DNA from: Porticoccaceae bacterium
GTDB lineage: Bacteria; Pseudomonadota; Gammaproteobacteria; Pseudomonadales; Porticoccaceae
Direction: 5' to 3'
Length of the DNA: 64,000 bases
Assembly (NCBI GenBank): GCA_902562425.1
Contig: CACETF010000002.1
Span: 62,001 to 126,000 of the forward strand
Below the pieces are notes generated by a model that was not told the origin of the DNA, did not search any database, and saw only the letters and a list, made by a program, of their open reading frames with translations. This document shows, piece after piece, positions 29,668 through 39,845 of the stretch (the first letter of the stretch is position 1; the number at the start of each line of letters is the position of its first letter). Both the position numbers and the translations under genes were made by a program.

Positions 29668-30204
29668 ATGGAATGTGTCTTGTGTCATAACAGTATTGTG
29701 CTCGGTAGAATCATATCCCCATATGGTGTGCGTGGTTGGGTCAAAATTAGGTCTTACACAGAAGAACTTGAGGGATTGATGAGTTACCAACCATTATGGG
29801 TTGATAAAGGTGGGCTAGAGCCACTGATTATAAATCATTGGCAGGTTCATGGTGGTGGTTTGATCGCTCAGATAGAGGGCGTTAATAATAGAGAGAAAGC
29901 TAGCTTTTGGTGTAAACGAAATATTCTTATTGGAAAAGATGCTTTGCCAAGGACTCATGCAGACGAATATTATTGGCATGAATTAATCGGATTACGAATA
30001 AAGAATTTTTTTGCTGGCCGAAACGAAGATCTGGGAGTTGTTATGTCCGTGCTCGCTACAGGATCAAATGATGTGTTGTTGGTATCAGGCGACCAAGCCA
30101 GCCTTGATTCGCGTGAAAGACTCATACCTTTTATTAAGGAGTACGTTTGTTCAGTCAACCAGACCCATGGTTATATTAAAGTGAACTGGGATCCTACTTT
30201 TTAA
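29668..30204 (+). CDS. rimM: Ribosome maturation factor RimM
   Basis: Binds S19 and helps 30S head assembly. The N-terminal domain has VLGRIISPYGVRGWVKI. The C-terminal PRC-barrel domain has DEYYWHELIGLRI, the GSNDVLLV motif and the end VNWDPTF. 178 residues. ATG 29668 has no clear Shine-Dalgarno and lies 9 bases after rpsP, so translation is probably coupled. Confidence 0.94.
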   Translation: MECVLCHNSIVLGRIISPYGVRGWVKIRSYTEELEGLMSYQPLWVDKGGLEPLIINHWQVHGGGLIAQIEGVNNREKASFWCKRNILIGKDALPRTHADEYYWHELIGLRIKNFFAGRNEDLGVVMSVLATGSNDVLLVSGDQASLDSRERLIPFIKEYVCSVNQTHGYIKVNWDPTF

Positions 30205-30231
30205 TGATTTTTTCCACCGGAACTTAAATAG

Positions 30232-30969
30232 ATGAAAATTGCGGTTGTGACCATATTGCCTGACATGTTTTCAATAATGTTCGATCATGGTGTCAGTGGT
30301 CGCGCGATAAAACGCGGGCTCGTTAATTTAGCTGTTTTTAATCCGCGAGATTTTACTAAGGATATTCATCGAACTGTGGACTCGCGTCCATATGGCGGTG
30401 GACCAGGGATGATAATGATGGTTGAACCACTTAAAAAAGCGGTGGCAGCTGCGAGAAGTTGGGTGTCGGAGAGTGACACTTCGGTAGTATACTTAAGTCC
30501 TCAAGGACAACTCTTGTGCCATTCTTTTATGGAGAAGTCTGCTAAAAGAAAGGGCTTGATACTGGTGGCGGGACGCTTCGAAGGTGTAGATGAGAGGTTT
30601 GTGCGCCTTGAGGTTGATGAGGAATGGTCTATTGGGGACTATGTTTTGAGTGGAGGCGAGTTGGCCGCCATGGTAGTTTCCGATGCAATAATTCGACTGA
30701 TTCCTGGAGCATTGGGTCATGAAGATGCTGCAGTGCAAGATTCTTTTTCATCCGGGATGTTGGAACATCCGCAATATGCAAGACCAAGTATTTTTGGAGG
30801 CCTCAAGGTTCCGGAGGTTCTTCTATCAGGGGATCATGACAGAATAAAAAACTGGCGTAAAAGACAGTCACTAATGAGAACGCGTTCGAGAAGACCAGAT
30901 CTTTTTGCATCGTTGAGCCTCAGTGAAGAGCAGCGAAACCTGATCCTTAAAGAGAATAATGATATTTAA
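30232..30969 (+). CDS. trmD: tRNA (guanine(37)-N1)-methyltransferase
   Basis: SPOUT methyltransferase that makes m1G37 and prevents frameshifting. The trefoil-knot AdoMet site is visible in [24 protein letters not shown] and [15 protein letters not shown]. The catalytic-site motif [12 protein letters not shown] is followed by the C-terminal domain [10 protein letters not shown]. 245 residues (E. coli 255). Confidence 0.97.
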   Translation: MKIAVVTILPDMFSIMFDHGVSGRAIKRGLVNLAVFNPRDFTKDIHRTVDSRPYGGGPGMIMMVEPLKKAVAAARSWVSESDTSVVYLSPQGQLLCHSFMEKSAKRKGLILVAGRFEGVDERFVRLEVDEEWSIGDYVLSGGELAAMVVSDAIIRLIPGALGHEDAAVQDSFSSGMLEHPQYARPSIFGGLKVPEVLLSGDHDRIKNWRKRQSLMRTRSRRPDLFASLSLSEEQRNLILKENNDI

Positions 30970-31052
30970 GAGTGTGGTGGATATATTTCCTAAAGAACTA
31001 TACGGACCAAAGAGATTTAATTTGATTATTAAAGTAAATGGAGTGTTAAAAC

Positions 31053-31409
31053 ATGACCGGCAAGACACCTATTATAGATGAGCTCGAAAAAGAACAGATC
31101 AATCGAGAGATACCTCACTTTAGCCCCGGGGACACGGTCGTGGTTCAAGTTAAAGTTAAAGAAGGTTCTCGCGAGCGCTTGCAGGCGTTTGAAGGAGTTG
31201 TGCTTGGTAAAAGGAATCGGGGATTAAATTCATCATTTACTGTTCGAAAGATTTCTAGTGGTATTGGGGTTGAGCGTACTTTTCAAGTATACAGTCCTTT
31301 AATTGACAGTATTACGGTCAAAAGAAAAGGGGCGGTTCGTCGAGCAAAACTATATTACCTGCGTGACCGTTCTGGGAGATCTGCAAGAATTAAAGAAAAG
31401 TTAGGTTAA
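31053..31409 (+). CDS. rplS: 50S ribosomal protein L19
   Basis: 118 residues. Shows [33 protein letters not shown] and the C-terminal [20 protein letters not shown]. Last gene of the rpsP operon; TGGAGTG lies upstream of the ATG. No terminator is evident before rnr. Confidence 0.97.
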   Translation: MTGKTPIIDELEKEQINREIPHFSPGDTVVVQVKVKEGSRERLQAFEGVVLGKRNRGLNSSFTVRKISSGIGVERTFQVYSPLIDSITVKRKGAVRRAKLYYLRDRSGRSARIKEKLG

Positions 31410-31574
31410 ACTAATTTTAATTAATTGTTTCTAACATGGTATTAAGCGTTTCAATTGGCGTGTTACCTTCTACTCAAAGTATGTATTATAACTGATATCG
31501 CTTCTGAGCTGTCGGCGCATTATTTGCCCGAATTTGAGTGCGCACTGTTTACTGAGTGCTTGAAGAGGATTTTA

Positions 31575-33830
31575 ATGAGGAAAACAAAGGGCAGAAGCTG
31601 TCGTGCAGAAACTAGGAAGAACAAAAAATATATATTAAAAATCCCTGATAGAAATCGTATCCTCGAAGTTCTCGATAAGGCTAACTTTGCTCTTTCATTT
31701 GAAAATATCATGGATGCTTTATCTCTCGATTCAAAATACGAGCATTCGTTATTCAAACGCATTAATGCTATGGAGCGAGACGGACAGTTAATAATTAACC
31801 GTAAAAATGAATATAGTGTGCTGGATGAGTCGAGACTATTTGAAGGAAGAGTCATCGGGCATCAAAGGGGTTTTGGGTTTCTCGATTGTTTTCTCAAAGA
31901 TATGAAAGATATATTCCTACCCACCTGCGAAATGACTAAAGTTTTTGACGGGGACATTGTGATGGTTCGCATAGTCGGATTAGACCAAAAAGGTCGTCCT
32001 GAAGGTCTAGTGGAGAGGGTAGTTGAGCGAAAAACATCTCAATTAGTTGGGCAATTTTTTCTTAAAGAGGGAAGTGCTTTTGTAAAACCAGATAATCCTC
32101 GTATTAGTCGAGATATATTGATCCAATGCAAAAGGATTGATAAGGCATTAATTGGACAAATTGTTGTAGTAAACGTTAACCACCCACCCTTTTTAAGTTC
32201 TCAACCCACAGGACAGATAGTCGAAATTCTTGGTGAAAGAAAAGACCCTGGCATTGAGATTGCGATGGCAATAAAAACTTACTTGATACCGTACGTATGG
32301 AGTAAAGAAGTCAGGTTAGAGACACAAAACATTGATGAGACCATTCAACTCTCCTCTAAGCGTGTTGATCTAAGGCAACTTCCTTTTGTAACTATTGATG
32401 GAGAGGACGCTAGAGATTTCGATGATGCCGTTTATTGTGAAGAAAACAAAGATGGAGGTTGGAAATTAATCGTTGCGATTGCAGATGTATCTCATTATGT
32501 TTTACCGGATTCGGCAGTTAATGAAGAGGCATTAGAGCGCGGAACATCAGTTTATTTTCCTGATCATGTTGTTCCCATGTTGCCAGAAAAATTATCTAAT
32601 GAATTGTGCTCACTTTTGCCAAATGTGGATCGATTTTGTCTCGCTTGTGAAATGTATATTGACGTCTCGGGTAAGGTTCGAAAATTCCGATTTTTTCAAG
32701 GCATAATTAAGTCACACGCGAGAATAACTTACAGTCAAGTAGCAACAATTCTGCACAAATCAAGTCGTACAGAGACAGCGAAAAATAAACCATTCTATGA
32801 GTTCACACCGCAAATTATCGTGTTAAAGAGGTTATATGATGTGTTAAGAAGGCAGCGAAGGTTGCGAGGTACTATTGATTTTGAAATTCAAGAAACGCGT
32901 CTCTTATTAGACGGTCAGCGCAAAGTGTATAGTATACTTCCTCTGGAGCGAACAGTTGCACACAGGCTGGTGGAAGAGTGCATGCTATGTGCAAATGAAT
33001 GTGCTGCAAGGTTACTAAATGAAATCGGTTGCCCAACTCTTTACAGAGTACATCAGGCTCCAGATCCAGAAAAAGTCGACAGGCTCCGCTCGTTTCTGCA
33101 TGAAATTGGATTTGAACTTAATGGAGGCAGCGAGCCAAAGCCGCGGGACTACTCGCATGTCTTACGCGAGATAAACAACAGAAAGGATAGATCAGTAATC
33201 GAGGCCCTTATGTTACGGTCTATGAATCGGGCAGTTTATCAGACAAACAATATCGGTCATTTCGGACTCTCTTACGGGGCCTATACACACTTCACCTCTC
33301 CGATACGACGGTTCCCAGATTTGATTGTTCATAGGATAATTCGAAATTCTTTTAAAAATGAGTGTGGCACCCCGTTCTATGGTGAGGAAATAAAAAGGCT
33401 TAAAGTGGGTAATGAGTTAGTGAAGGTGCCGCTATATTCCCTAGCAGAATTAGATGATATTGGCTATCGAGTATCTTATTTGGAAAGGAGGGCAGATGAG
33501 GCTACTCGCGATGTTATAAACGGACTTAAATGTGAGTATTTGCTGGATAAGGTCGGCGATCAGTTTTTCGGCATCGTGACTCAAGTGACTAGATTCGGTC
33601 TTTTCATCACTTTGGATGATTTGTGTATAGAAGGTCTGTTGCATGTGAGCAAACTCACCAGTGACTATTACGAGTTTGATCCTATATTACACCGCCTGAT
33701 GGGAGAAAAACGCAAACACGTTTTTCAATTGGGACAAAGATTAAATGTATCGATCAGTCAGATTATTATTGAGCAAAAGAAAATTAATTTTGATTTGGTC
33801 AGAGCTGAGACCTCGTCTAAGCTCTATTGA
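31575..33830 (+). CDS. rnr: Ribonuclease R
   Basis: Processive 3'-5' exoribonuclease that degrades structured RNA. Order: N-terminal helix-turn-helix (about 20-85), cold-shock domains (about 85-230), then the RNB catalytic domain with TIDGEDARDFDDAVYCEE and GLSYGAYTHFTSPIRRFPDL. An S1 domain lies near the C terminus (FFGIVTQVTRFGLFITLDDL). 751 residues, shorter than E. coli (813) because the lysine-rich tail is nearly absent. ATG 31575 has GAAGAGGA 5 bases upstream; a TTG-started extension of 40 residues is unlikely. Position after rplS, rather than near rlmB, is not the E. coli order. Confidence 0.94.
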   Translation: MRKTKGRSCRAETRKNKKYILKIPDRNRILEVLDKANFALSFENIMDALSLDSKYEHSLFKRINAMERDGQLIINRKNEYSVLDESRLFEGRVIGHQRGFGFLDCFLKDMKDIFLPTCEMTKVFDGDIVMVRIVGLDQKGRPEGLVERVVERKTSQLVGQFFLKEGSAFVKPDNPRISRDILIQCKRIDKALIGQIVVVNVNHPPFLSSQPTGQIVEILGERKDPGIEIAMAIKTYLIPYVWSKEVRLETQNIDETIQLSSKRVDLRQLPFVTIDGEDARDFDDAVYCEENKDGGWKLIVAIADVSHYVLPDSAVNEEALERGTSVYFPDHVVPMLPEKLSNELCSLLPNVDRFCLACEMYIDVSGKVRKFRFFQGIIKSHARITYSQVATILHKSSRTETAKNKPFYEFTPQIIVLKRLYDVLRRQRRLRGTIDFEIQETRLLLDGQRKVYSILPLERTVAHRLVEECMLCANECAARLLNEIGCPTLYRVHQAPDPEKVDRLRSFLHEIGFELNGGSEPKPRDYSHVLREINNRKDRSVIEALMLRSMNRAVYQTNNIGHFGLSYGAYTHFTSPIRRFPDLIVHRIIRNSFKNECGTPFYGEEIKRLKVGNELVKVPLYSLAELDDIGYRVSYLERRADEATRDVINGLKCEYLLDKVGDQFFGIVTQVTRFGLFITLDDLCIEGLLHVSKLTSDYYEFDPILHRLMGEKRKHVFQLGQRLNVSISQIIIEQKKINFDLVRAETSSKLY

Positions 33831-33918
33831 AAGGCTGAGCACGATAAATCCCCTTGCTCATCCGGTAGAGAGAAAAGTCACACAAAAAGATCACGTTATT
33901 CGGCAGTAGCTAATCTGT

Positions 33919-34620
33919 TCAGGCGTCATTTTCATTATCATTAGAGTTTTGCATAAGCAATTTGAGAATGTGATCAATAATAGATCCCAAATAGCTTAAG
34001 AATAAGGTCCCCATATCTGTGGTGTAAAAGTGTCTGTCGCGATTTCCGAGTGCAAGCACAGCGATAGGACTCTCTTCACCAATAACCACAGTTGCCACAG
34101 ATCCAATTTTACTTGCATCGCCTCCAAACAAAAACTGAAGTTCTTCCTTTCTTACGACTCCACATAGAACTTTTGCGGATAGGATAGAAGATATTTGTTT
34201 CCTTGCGGTACCGAGGGCAACACTTTTCACCTCAAGGTCTTTCAACTGTTTATTACCTGACAGTATAGTCAATGAGCAGAACTCTACGTCGAAGCTGTGC
34301 TTCAGGTCCCTAAGCAGAATTTGTGTCAATCCATTAATGGTTGACGCACCAAGAATCGTAAGTATTAAACTTTGAGTTTTGACTAATCTGTCTTCATTTT
34401 CTTTTGCTTGACTACTCAGAACCTCAAATTTGGCTCGTAAATCTTTATTGCGATCTCTTAAGAGGGCTACTTGTCTTTCTACTAAAGAGATTGCAGAGCC
34501 TGTTGCATGCGGTAAATAGAGATTTTCAAGAATTTCTGGATGATCGTAAAGATAAGTGGGATTCTCTCTTAAAAACTCCCTTAATACATGTGCCATATTT
34601 TCCGCTTCATTATTTTTCAT
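33919..34620 (-). CDS. DUF484 family protein
   Basis: GAF-like protein of unknown function found in gammaproteobacteria downstream of dapF. The N-terminal signature FLRENPTYLYDHPEILENL and SLVERQVALLRDRN are typical. A coiled coil (about 45-80) precedes a GAF-like domain (about 95-220). 233 residues. It overlaps the dapF end by 11 bases. In Pseudomonas and E. coli xerC follows; here nothing follows on this strand and rnr converges, so xerC is missing from this position. Confidence 0.85.
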   Translation of the reverse strand: MKNNEAENMAHVLREFLRENPTYLYDHPEILENLYLPHATGSAISLVERQVALLRDRNKDLRAKFEVLSSQAKENEDRLVKTQSLILTILGASTINGLTQILLRDLKHSFDVEFCSLTILSGNKQLKDLEVKSVALGTARKQISSILSAKVLCGVVRKEELQFLFGGDASKIGSVATVVIGEESPIAVLALGNRDRHFYTTDMGTLFLSYLGSIIDHILKLLMQNSNDNENDA

Positions 34621-35446
34621 AATTTAATATACCGTCATACACATGCTGCACAGGACCTGTTATCTTGACTGGGTTACTTCCACCGAACCACTCGACATCA
34701 ATTGTTCCTCCGGGTAACGAAACTTCAACAATTGAGTCTATCACCTGTTGCTGAACTCCTGCTACTACCGCAGCACATGCGCCAGTGCCACATGCCGGTG
34801 TTTCTCCAACTCCTCGTTCGAAAACACGTAATTTAATTGTTTTTCGATTCACCACTTGCATGAAATTCACATTTACCCTATCTGGGAAACGCGAATGTTT
34901 TTGTAATATCTTACCTATTTTTTCAACCTCAGCGTTGTCTGTATTATTCACTGTAATAACCGCATGTGGATTTCCCATGGATAGTACCGAAATATCTAGA
35001 ATAATGCCCTCAACGTCGATTTGGTACAGCATTGATTCATTGCGTGCAATAAATGGAATTTTTTTTGGATTAAAGATTGGCTTACCCATATCAGCTGTTA
35101 CAGATTTATCGTCATTCAATTTTAAATGTACAACTGAGGACTTTGTTTGCATTTTTATTTGTCGGTTGCCAGTTAATTTTTTTTTAAAAACATAGTGGGC
35201 AGCGCACCTCGCGCCATTACCACATTGTTCCGCCTCGCTACCGTCGTGATTATAAAAGATCAAATCAAAATCTGTCTCTGAGTTTAAAGGGGGCTGTATA
35301 AACAGAATTTGGTCGCACCCAACTCCCAATCGACGATCAGCAATACGACGTGCCATAGTGGCACTAATCCTTACATTTTGGACGAGGGAATTTATGATCA
35401 CAAAATCATTGCCTAATCCGTGCATTTTTGAGAACTTGATTCTCAT
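34610..35446 (-). CDS. dapF: Diaminopimelate epimerase
   Basis: PLP-independent epimerase converting LL- to meso-diaminopimelate. Its two catalytic cysteines are in EQCGNGARCAAHY and TPACGTGACAAV. The N terminus is MRIKFSKMHGLGNDFVI. 278 residues. Its ATG overlaps the lysA stop (ATGA), so it is coupled to the decarboxylase that uses its product. Confidence 0.97.
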   Translation of the reverse strand: MRIKFSKMHGLGNDFVIINSLVQNVRISATMARRIADRRLGVGCDQILFIQPPLNSETDFDLIFYNHDGSEAEQCGNGARCAAHYVFKKKLTGNRQIKMQTKSSVVHLKLNDDKSVTADMGKPIFNPKKIPFIARNESMLYQIDVEGIILDISVLSMGNPHAVITVNNTDNAEVEKIGKILQKHSRFPDRVNVNFMQVVNRKTIKLRVFERGVGETPACGTGACAAVVAGVQQQVIDSIVEVSLPGGTIDVEWFGGSNPVKITGPVQHVYDGILNYEK

Positions 35447-36705
35447 TTTAGTATTTTCTCAGGAAGTAGGTTTTCTCCCCGAGTAAGATCTGCAAGATTT
35501 TCGCGCTCTCGCACGAGATATGCTTGGTCACCTGAGACCATGACCTCTGCCGCTCTTGGACGACTATTATAATTCGAACTCATTGCAAATCCATATGCGC
35601 CTGCTGAGCGCATGCAAAGCAGATCACCCGCATTGATTGACAAAAGTCTTTTTAAACCAAGGAAATCACTGCTCTCACACACTGGTCCAACTATATCAAA
35701 ATATTTTTTGGGCTTGTAATCGTCGCAGTTGACGGATTGTATATCCATCCACGCCTGATATAACGCTGGACGAAGCATGTCATTCATTCCTGCGTCGACT
35801 ATTGCAAAATTTTTCACGTCATTATTTTTGAGGTACTGAACCCTTGTTATGAGATATCCCGCATCGGCTATGATAGATCTGCCTGGCTCTAAAACCAATG
35901 TTTCATTTCGGCCGGAAAAACATTTTAAAACTGAACTTAGGAACGCACTTATTGAGGGAGGCTGCTCGTTTTCATAACGAACGCCAAGCCCGCCACCTAA
36001 ATCAATATGCTCTAAGTAGATTCCTTGACTCTTTAACTTGTCAGATAGCACTATAAGATGCTCAAGAGCCTGTATTATCGGTTGTATTTCAGTTATTTGT
36101 GACCCTATATGGCAGTCTATCCCCACTATTTGGATATTTTTCAACTTTTTTGCTTTGTGATAAATCTTTTCTGCCTCTTTGATATCAATACCAAATTTAC
36201 TCTCCTTGAGTCCCGTTGAAATGTAAGGGTGAGTTACTGGGTCAACATCGGGATTGACCCGCACTGAAATCGGCGCTAGCAGTCCCAGATCGAGAGCTAC
36301 TTGATTCAGTAGAAACAGTTCTTCTTCTGATTCAATATTGAAGCAATAGATTCCTATTTCTAATGCGCGCCTCATCTCAACTGAGGTTTTTGCTATCCCA
36401 GAGAAAACTATTTTCTTTGGGTCTCCTCCGGCGATTAAAACTCTCTCTAACTCACCGACAGACACGATATCAAAACCTGCGCCTAAACGAGCCAAAACTT
36501 GAAGGATTGCCAAATTAGAATTAGCTTTTACGGCAAAACAAATTAGGTGTTTGTGTCCTCGAAGTGCTTCTTGGTAAGCTATAAAATTTGATTCTAAAGT
36601 TGCATGACTATAGATATAGCAGGGGGTAGAGTATCGCTCGGCAAGTTCTGTGATCGAAAGGCCCTCTATCCAGAGTCGTTGTTTTTCTTCAGACATTACA
36701 CTCAT
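35443..36705 (-). CDS. lysA: Diaminopimelate decarboxylase
   Basis: PLP enzyme of the last lysine step. The PLP Lys is in ICFAVKANSNLAIL; the phosphate-binding glycine loop is HIDLGGGLGVRY. The second active-site Cys is in GPVCESSDFL, followed by MRSAGAYGFAMSSNYN. 420 residues. ATG 36705 shares one base with the stop of lptM (TGATG). Confidence 0.97.
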   Translation of the reverse strand: MSVMSEEKQRLWIEGLSITELAERYSTPCYIYSHATLESNFIAYQEALRGHKHLICFAVKANSNLAILQVLARLGAGFDIVSVGELERVLIAGGDPKKIVFSGIAKTSVEMRRALEIGIYCFNIESEEELFLLNQVALDLGLLAPISVRVNPDVDPVTHPYISTGLKESKFGIDIKEAEKIYHKAKKLKNIQIVGIDCHIGSQITEIQPIIQALEHLIVLSDKLKSQGIYLEHIDLGGGLGVRYENEQPPSISAFLSSVLKCFSGRNETLVLEPGRSIIADAGYLITRVQYLKNNDVKNFAIVDAGMNDMLRPALYQAWMDIQSVNCDDYKPKKYFDIVGPVCESSDFLGLKRLLSINAGDLLCMRSAGAYGFAMSSNYNSRPRAAEVMVSGDQAYLVRERENLADLTRGENLLPEKILK

Positions 36706-36845
36706 CAGACATCACTTGATACATCAGTGTAAAAGATTTCTGAGGAATGCTCTGGCAGATAGAGTGGCCCTTTGTTACCGCACCCAGCAAGTGAGGCAAC
36801 AATCATTACTGCGAGGAGTTTTGTGAGGCCGTCGAATTTTAACAT
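36705..36845 (-). CDS. lptM: LptM/YifL-type lipoprotein
   Basis: Very small outer-membrane lipoprotein; the E. coli homologue (YifL) promotes LptD-LptE maturation for LPS export. A signal peptide with lipobox LAGC is followed directly by the family motif GNKGPLYLP. 46 residues from ATG 36845 (MLKFDGLTKLLA); longer starts at 36866 or 36908 are possible but give an odd signal sequence. lptM-lysA-dapF is the usual order. Confidence 0.85.
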   Translation of the reverse strand: MLKFDGLTKLLAVMIVASLAGCGNKGPLYLPEHSSEIFYTDVSSDV

Positions 36846-36941
36846 TTCCGTTATCCTGGTTATCATGGTTAAGTATAACGGCGTAAGTGGAAGAAAACAC
36901 TCAATCATTTATACTCATTGCTCTTGATACAGAGGTAAATT

Positions 36942-37271
36942 ATGAACGAAGACGAATTCAATCGATTGGTAGATCAACTAATGTATAATCTCGAGGAAGC
37001 GCTCGATAATTGCATTTCAGACATAGACAGCGAGAACTCTTCTGGAATGCTTACTATCACAGTGGAGAGTAATAAAAGTCAAATTGTGCTTTCTCGCCAA
37101 GTCGCCTCAAGGGAAATATGGCTCGCCGATCTATCTGGAGGGTTTCATTTTACTTTTCGAGAAGGGAAGTGGCGAGATACGCAAGACCAAGTCTCACTCG
37201 AGAAGAAGCTAGAAACAGCTATCCTAGTCCAGGCCAATGAAAGAATCAATCTAAATTTTAGCGACTTATGA
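36942..37271 (+). CDS. cyaY: Iron-sulfur cluster assembly protein CyaY (frataxin)
   Basis: Bacterial frataxin, an iron-binding regulator of the IscS machinery. An acidic first helix ([20 protein letters not shown]) leads to the beta sheet with [14 protein letters not shown]. 109 residues. GAGGTAAATT precedes the ATG. It is divergent from lptM. Its 3' end overlaps that of convergent argH by 14 bases. Confidence 0.95.
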   Translation: MNEDEFNRLVDQLMYNLEEALDNCISDIDSENSSGMLTITVESNKSQIVLSRQVASREIWLADLSGGFHFTFREGKWRDTQDQVSLEKKLETAILVQANERINLNFSDL

Positions 37272-38682
37272 TTAATGTCATAGCGCGATTGGCTGCCTCG
37301 GCAACAACAGCGGGCGATGTACCTCCAAAATGGTTTCGAGATTCTACAGAACCTTCCACAGCTAGTATGTCAAAAACATCTCCCTCAATCTTATTGGAGA
37401 ACTGCTTCATTTGAAAAAGACTGAGTTGTGGCAGGTCTAAGCCTTGCTCGATCGCGAAAGCAACAGTTTTCCCAACTATTTCATGTGCCTCGCGAAATGG
37501 CACATTTTTATTTACGAGATAATCTGCAAGATCCGTTGCAGTTGCGAAACTTTGAGCGACTGCCTCTAGCATGTTTTTCTTTTTAACTTCTATGTTGGGA
37601 ATTAAATCAGCAAATGCTCTGAGACAATCCGAAAGAGTGTCTACACTATCAAAGAGAGGTTCCTTATCCTCTTGGTTATCTTTGTTGTATGCAAGCGGTT
37701 GTGACTTCATAATTGTGAGAAGTGCAATTAAATTGCCGGTTATCCTTCCAGATTTACCACGAACTAGCTCCGGAACGTCAGGATTTTTCTTCTGAGGCAT
37801 TATCGATGAACCGGTACAAAAGCGATCTGGTAGCGCAACGAAATCAAACTGCGCGGAAGTCCAAAGAATAAGTTCTTCAGCCATGCGTGATAGATGTGAC
37901 ATTAGAATGCTGGCAACAGAGCAGAACTCTATGGCGAAGTCTCGGTCGCTCACCGAATCGAGCGAGTTTCTAGTTGGCCTCGCAAAGCCAAGTTTTGATG
38001 CCGTAAATTTTCGGTCGATTGAAAAGGTTGTTCCCGCGAGTGCTGCAGCACCCAATGGACATTGATTTAAGCGTTCTCTACAATCCATCAACCTACTGTA
38101 ATCGCGCTCCAACATCTCGTTCCAAGCCAGTAGATGATGACCTAAGGTTACTGGTTGTGCGATCTGTAGATGGGTGAAACCCGGCATAATCGTTCCAGAA
38201 TGGTATGATGCTAATTCAATAACGCCTCGCTGCAAATTGAATAATAATTTGTTAATTGAGTCTATTTGATTTCGGAGCCATAGCCGGAGGTCAGTAGCGA
38301 CTTGGTCATTACGCGACCGGCCTGTGTGCAGTTTCTTCCCAATCGAGCCAATTTTTTGGACAAGAGCCGCTTCAATGTTCATATGGACATCTTCTAGCTC
38401 TAATGACCAGTTGAATTTATTATTAACGATATCGTTCTTTATATGCTCCAAGCCATCTATGATTTTTTCTGTTTCAACTGCAGTTAATATCCCGACATGT
38501 TCCAGCATTTGCGCGTGCGCTATCGAACCGAGAATATCTTCATTATAGAGGCGTTTGTCAAAAGAGAGAGATGCGGAAAAACGCTTCACAAAGTCATCGA
38601 TAGGTTCATGGAAGCGACCTCCCCATGACACGTTGATAAATTTTTTCGGCACTTTTTTGTTGGCTGACTCTGATTCGTCCAT
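37258..38682 (-). CDS. argH: Argininosuccinate lyase
   Basis: Splits argininosuccinate into arginine and fumarate. The signature loop is [20 protein letters not shown]; the motifs [17 protein letters not shown] and [16 protein letters not shown] are present. 474 residues from ATG 38682 (E. coli 457), with a slightly long polar N terminus; an upstream ATG at 38718 adds 12 residues. In Pseudomonas algZR lies between argH and hemC; here they are direct neighbours. Confidence 0.96.
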   Translation of the reverse strand: MDESESANKKVPKKFINVSWGGRFHEPIDDFVKRFSASLSFDKRLYNEDILGSIAHAQMLEHVGILTAVETEKIIDGLEHIKNDIVNNKFNWSLELEDVHMNIEAALVQKIGSIGKKLHTGRSRNDQVATDLRLWLRNQIDSINKLLFNLQRGVIELASYHSGTIMPGFTHLQIAQPVTLGHHLLAWNEMLERDYSRLMDCRERLNQCPLGAAALAGTTFSIDRKFTASKLGFARPTRNSLDSVSDRDFAIEFCSVASILMSHLSRMAEELILWTSAQFDFVALPDRFCTGSSIMPQKKNPDVPELVRGKSGRITGNLIALLTIMKSQPLAYNKDNQEDKEPLFDSVDTLSDCLRAFADLIPNIEVKKKNMLEAVAQSFATATDLADYLVNKNVPFREAHEIVGKTVAFAIEQGLDLPQLSLFQMKQFSNKIEGDVFDILAVEGSVESRNHFGGTSPAVVAEAANRAMTLIISR

Positions 38683-38716
38683 TATTTTAGCCGTAAACAA
38701 TAAATTATGAAGTGGC

Positions 38717-38722
38717 ATTATA
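38717..38722 (-). promoter_or_regulatory. Candidate -10 element of argH
   Basis: A perfect TATAAT on the minus strand, 35 bases before the argH start. The -35 region is poor (GTTTTC at 17 bases), so this is only a candidate. Confidence 0.35.
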
Positions 38723-38787
38723 ACTGATTGCTCTTGCTAGAAAACTCTATATAACTTGCCACAAGTCAAAAAGCTTACAAATTATGT

Positions 38788-38817
38788 TGGACACTAAACC
38801 TTGATAGGAATTATAAG
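38788..38817 (+). promoter_or_regulatory. Candidate promoter of hemCDXY
   Basis: TGGACA (38788-38793), 18 bases, TATAAG (38812-38817). Both boxes match consensus at five of six positions. The leader would be about 90 bases and contains a 6-bp perfect hairpin at 38853-38868. Confidence 0.5.
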
Positions 38818-38852
38818 TAGAAAACTGTTGGGTGCAAAAAAATTACCGAACA

Positions 38853-38868
38853 ACTGGCAATGGCCAGT
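38853..38868 (+). other. Perfect hairpin in the hemC leader
   Basis: ACTGGC AATG GCCAGT: a 6-bp stem with a 4-nt loop, 44 bases before the hemC start. No T-run follows, so it is not an intrinsic terminator; it could be an RNA element or chance. Confidence 0.3.
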
Positions 38869-38912
38869 AAAACGTTGATAATGAATTTGTCTAAATCTTA
38901 GAGGTTATAACT

Positions 38913-39845
38913 TTGAGGAAATCTATTCGTATTGCAACTAGGCGAAGCCCTTTAGCAATTTGGCAAGCGGAGTTCGTAAGAGAAAAACTATGGGAATTGA
39001 ATCCAGAATTAGAGGTAGAGTTGGTCGCAATGAATACCAAGGGTGATCAAGCTCTCGATGCTGCGTTGTCAGAGCTTGGAGGGAAAGGATTATTTATTAA
39101 TGAACTGGAAAGTGCCTTGCTTGATGGTCGCGCCGACATAGCTGTCCATTCACTAAAGGACATGCCAATCACATTGTCAGAAAATTTTTGTTTAGGTGCG
39201 GTATGTGCGAGGGGTAATCCATGTGACGCTTTGGTGACGAATTTGTCAAACTCACTAAAAAATCTTAAACCCGGCTCGATTGTTGGTACTTCGAGTCTTC
39301 GGCGTCGCAGTCAGTTATTGGCGGCTCATCCTCACCTAGAGGTCAGAGAAATTAGAGGTAATGTAAATACTCGCTTAGATAAGCTCGACAATGGCAGTTA
39401 TCATGCAATTATTTTAGCGTCCATCGGCTTAGAAAGACTTAAATTGCACCATCGAATTTCTTCTCGTTTATCAATAAATGAAATGTTGCCTGCGCCAGGG
39501 CAGGGAGTTATCGCAGTTCAATGTCATGCCGGAGACCCATTTATAAAGTCCTTGATTCTGCCACTGCATGATGAGATTACGGGCTATTGTGTGGCTGCTG
39601 AGAGGGCGGTGAGCGCTCGTCTTAATGGGAATTGTCAAGTTCCCATAGCAGCATATGCCGAGTTGCAAAGAGAGAGAAACGAAATTGTTTTGAGAGCATT
39701 GGTTGGTAGTTTGGATGGCACGTCGATAATATGTACCGAGGATTGGGATTGTCCAAGCAATGCGGTTAAGTTGGGGAACAGAGTTGGCGACAAATTACTT
39801 GGGCTTGGAGCCGATAAAATACTAAAGAATGTGGCTAGAATTTGA
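38913..39845 (+). CDS. hemC: Porphobilinogen deaminase (hydroxymethylbilane synthase)
   Basis: Condenses four porphobilinogens into hydroxymethylbilane. Shown by IRIATRRSPLAIWQAE, the active-site Asp region VHSLKDMP, the arginine-rich GTSSLRRRSQLL and the dipyrromethane-binding Cys in RLNGNCQVPIAAYA. 310 residues. The TTG start has GAGGT 7 bases upstream. First of a four-gene cluster hemC-hemD-hemX-hemY. Confidence 0.97.
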   Translation: MRKSIRIATRRSPLAIWQAEFVREKLWELNPELEVELVAMNTKGDQALDAALSELGGKGLFINELESALLDGRADIAVHSLKDMPITLSENFCLGAVCARGNPCDALVTNLSNSLKNLKPGSIVGTSSLRRRSQLLAAHPHLEVREIRGNVNTRLDKLDNGSYHAIILASIGLERLKLHHRISSRLSINEMLPAPGQGVIAVQCHAGDPFIKSLILPLHDEITGYCVAAERAVSARLNGNCQVPIAAYAELQRERNEIVLRALVGSLDGTSIICTEDWDCPSNAVKLGNRVGDKLLGLGADKILKNVARI

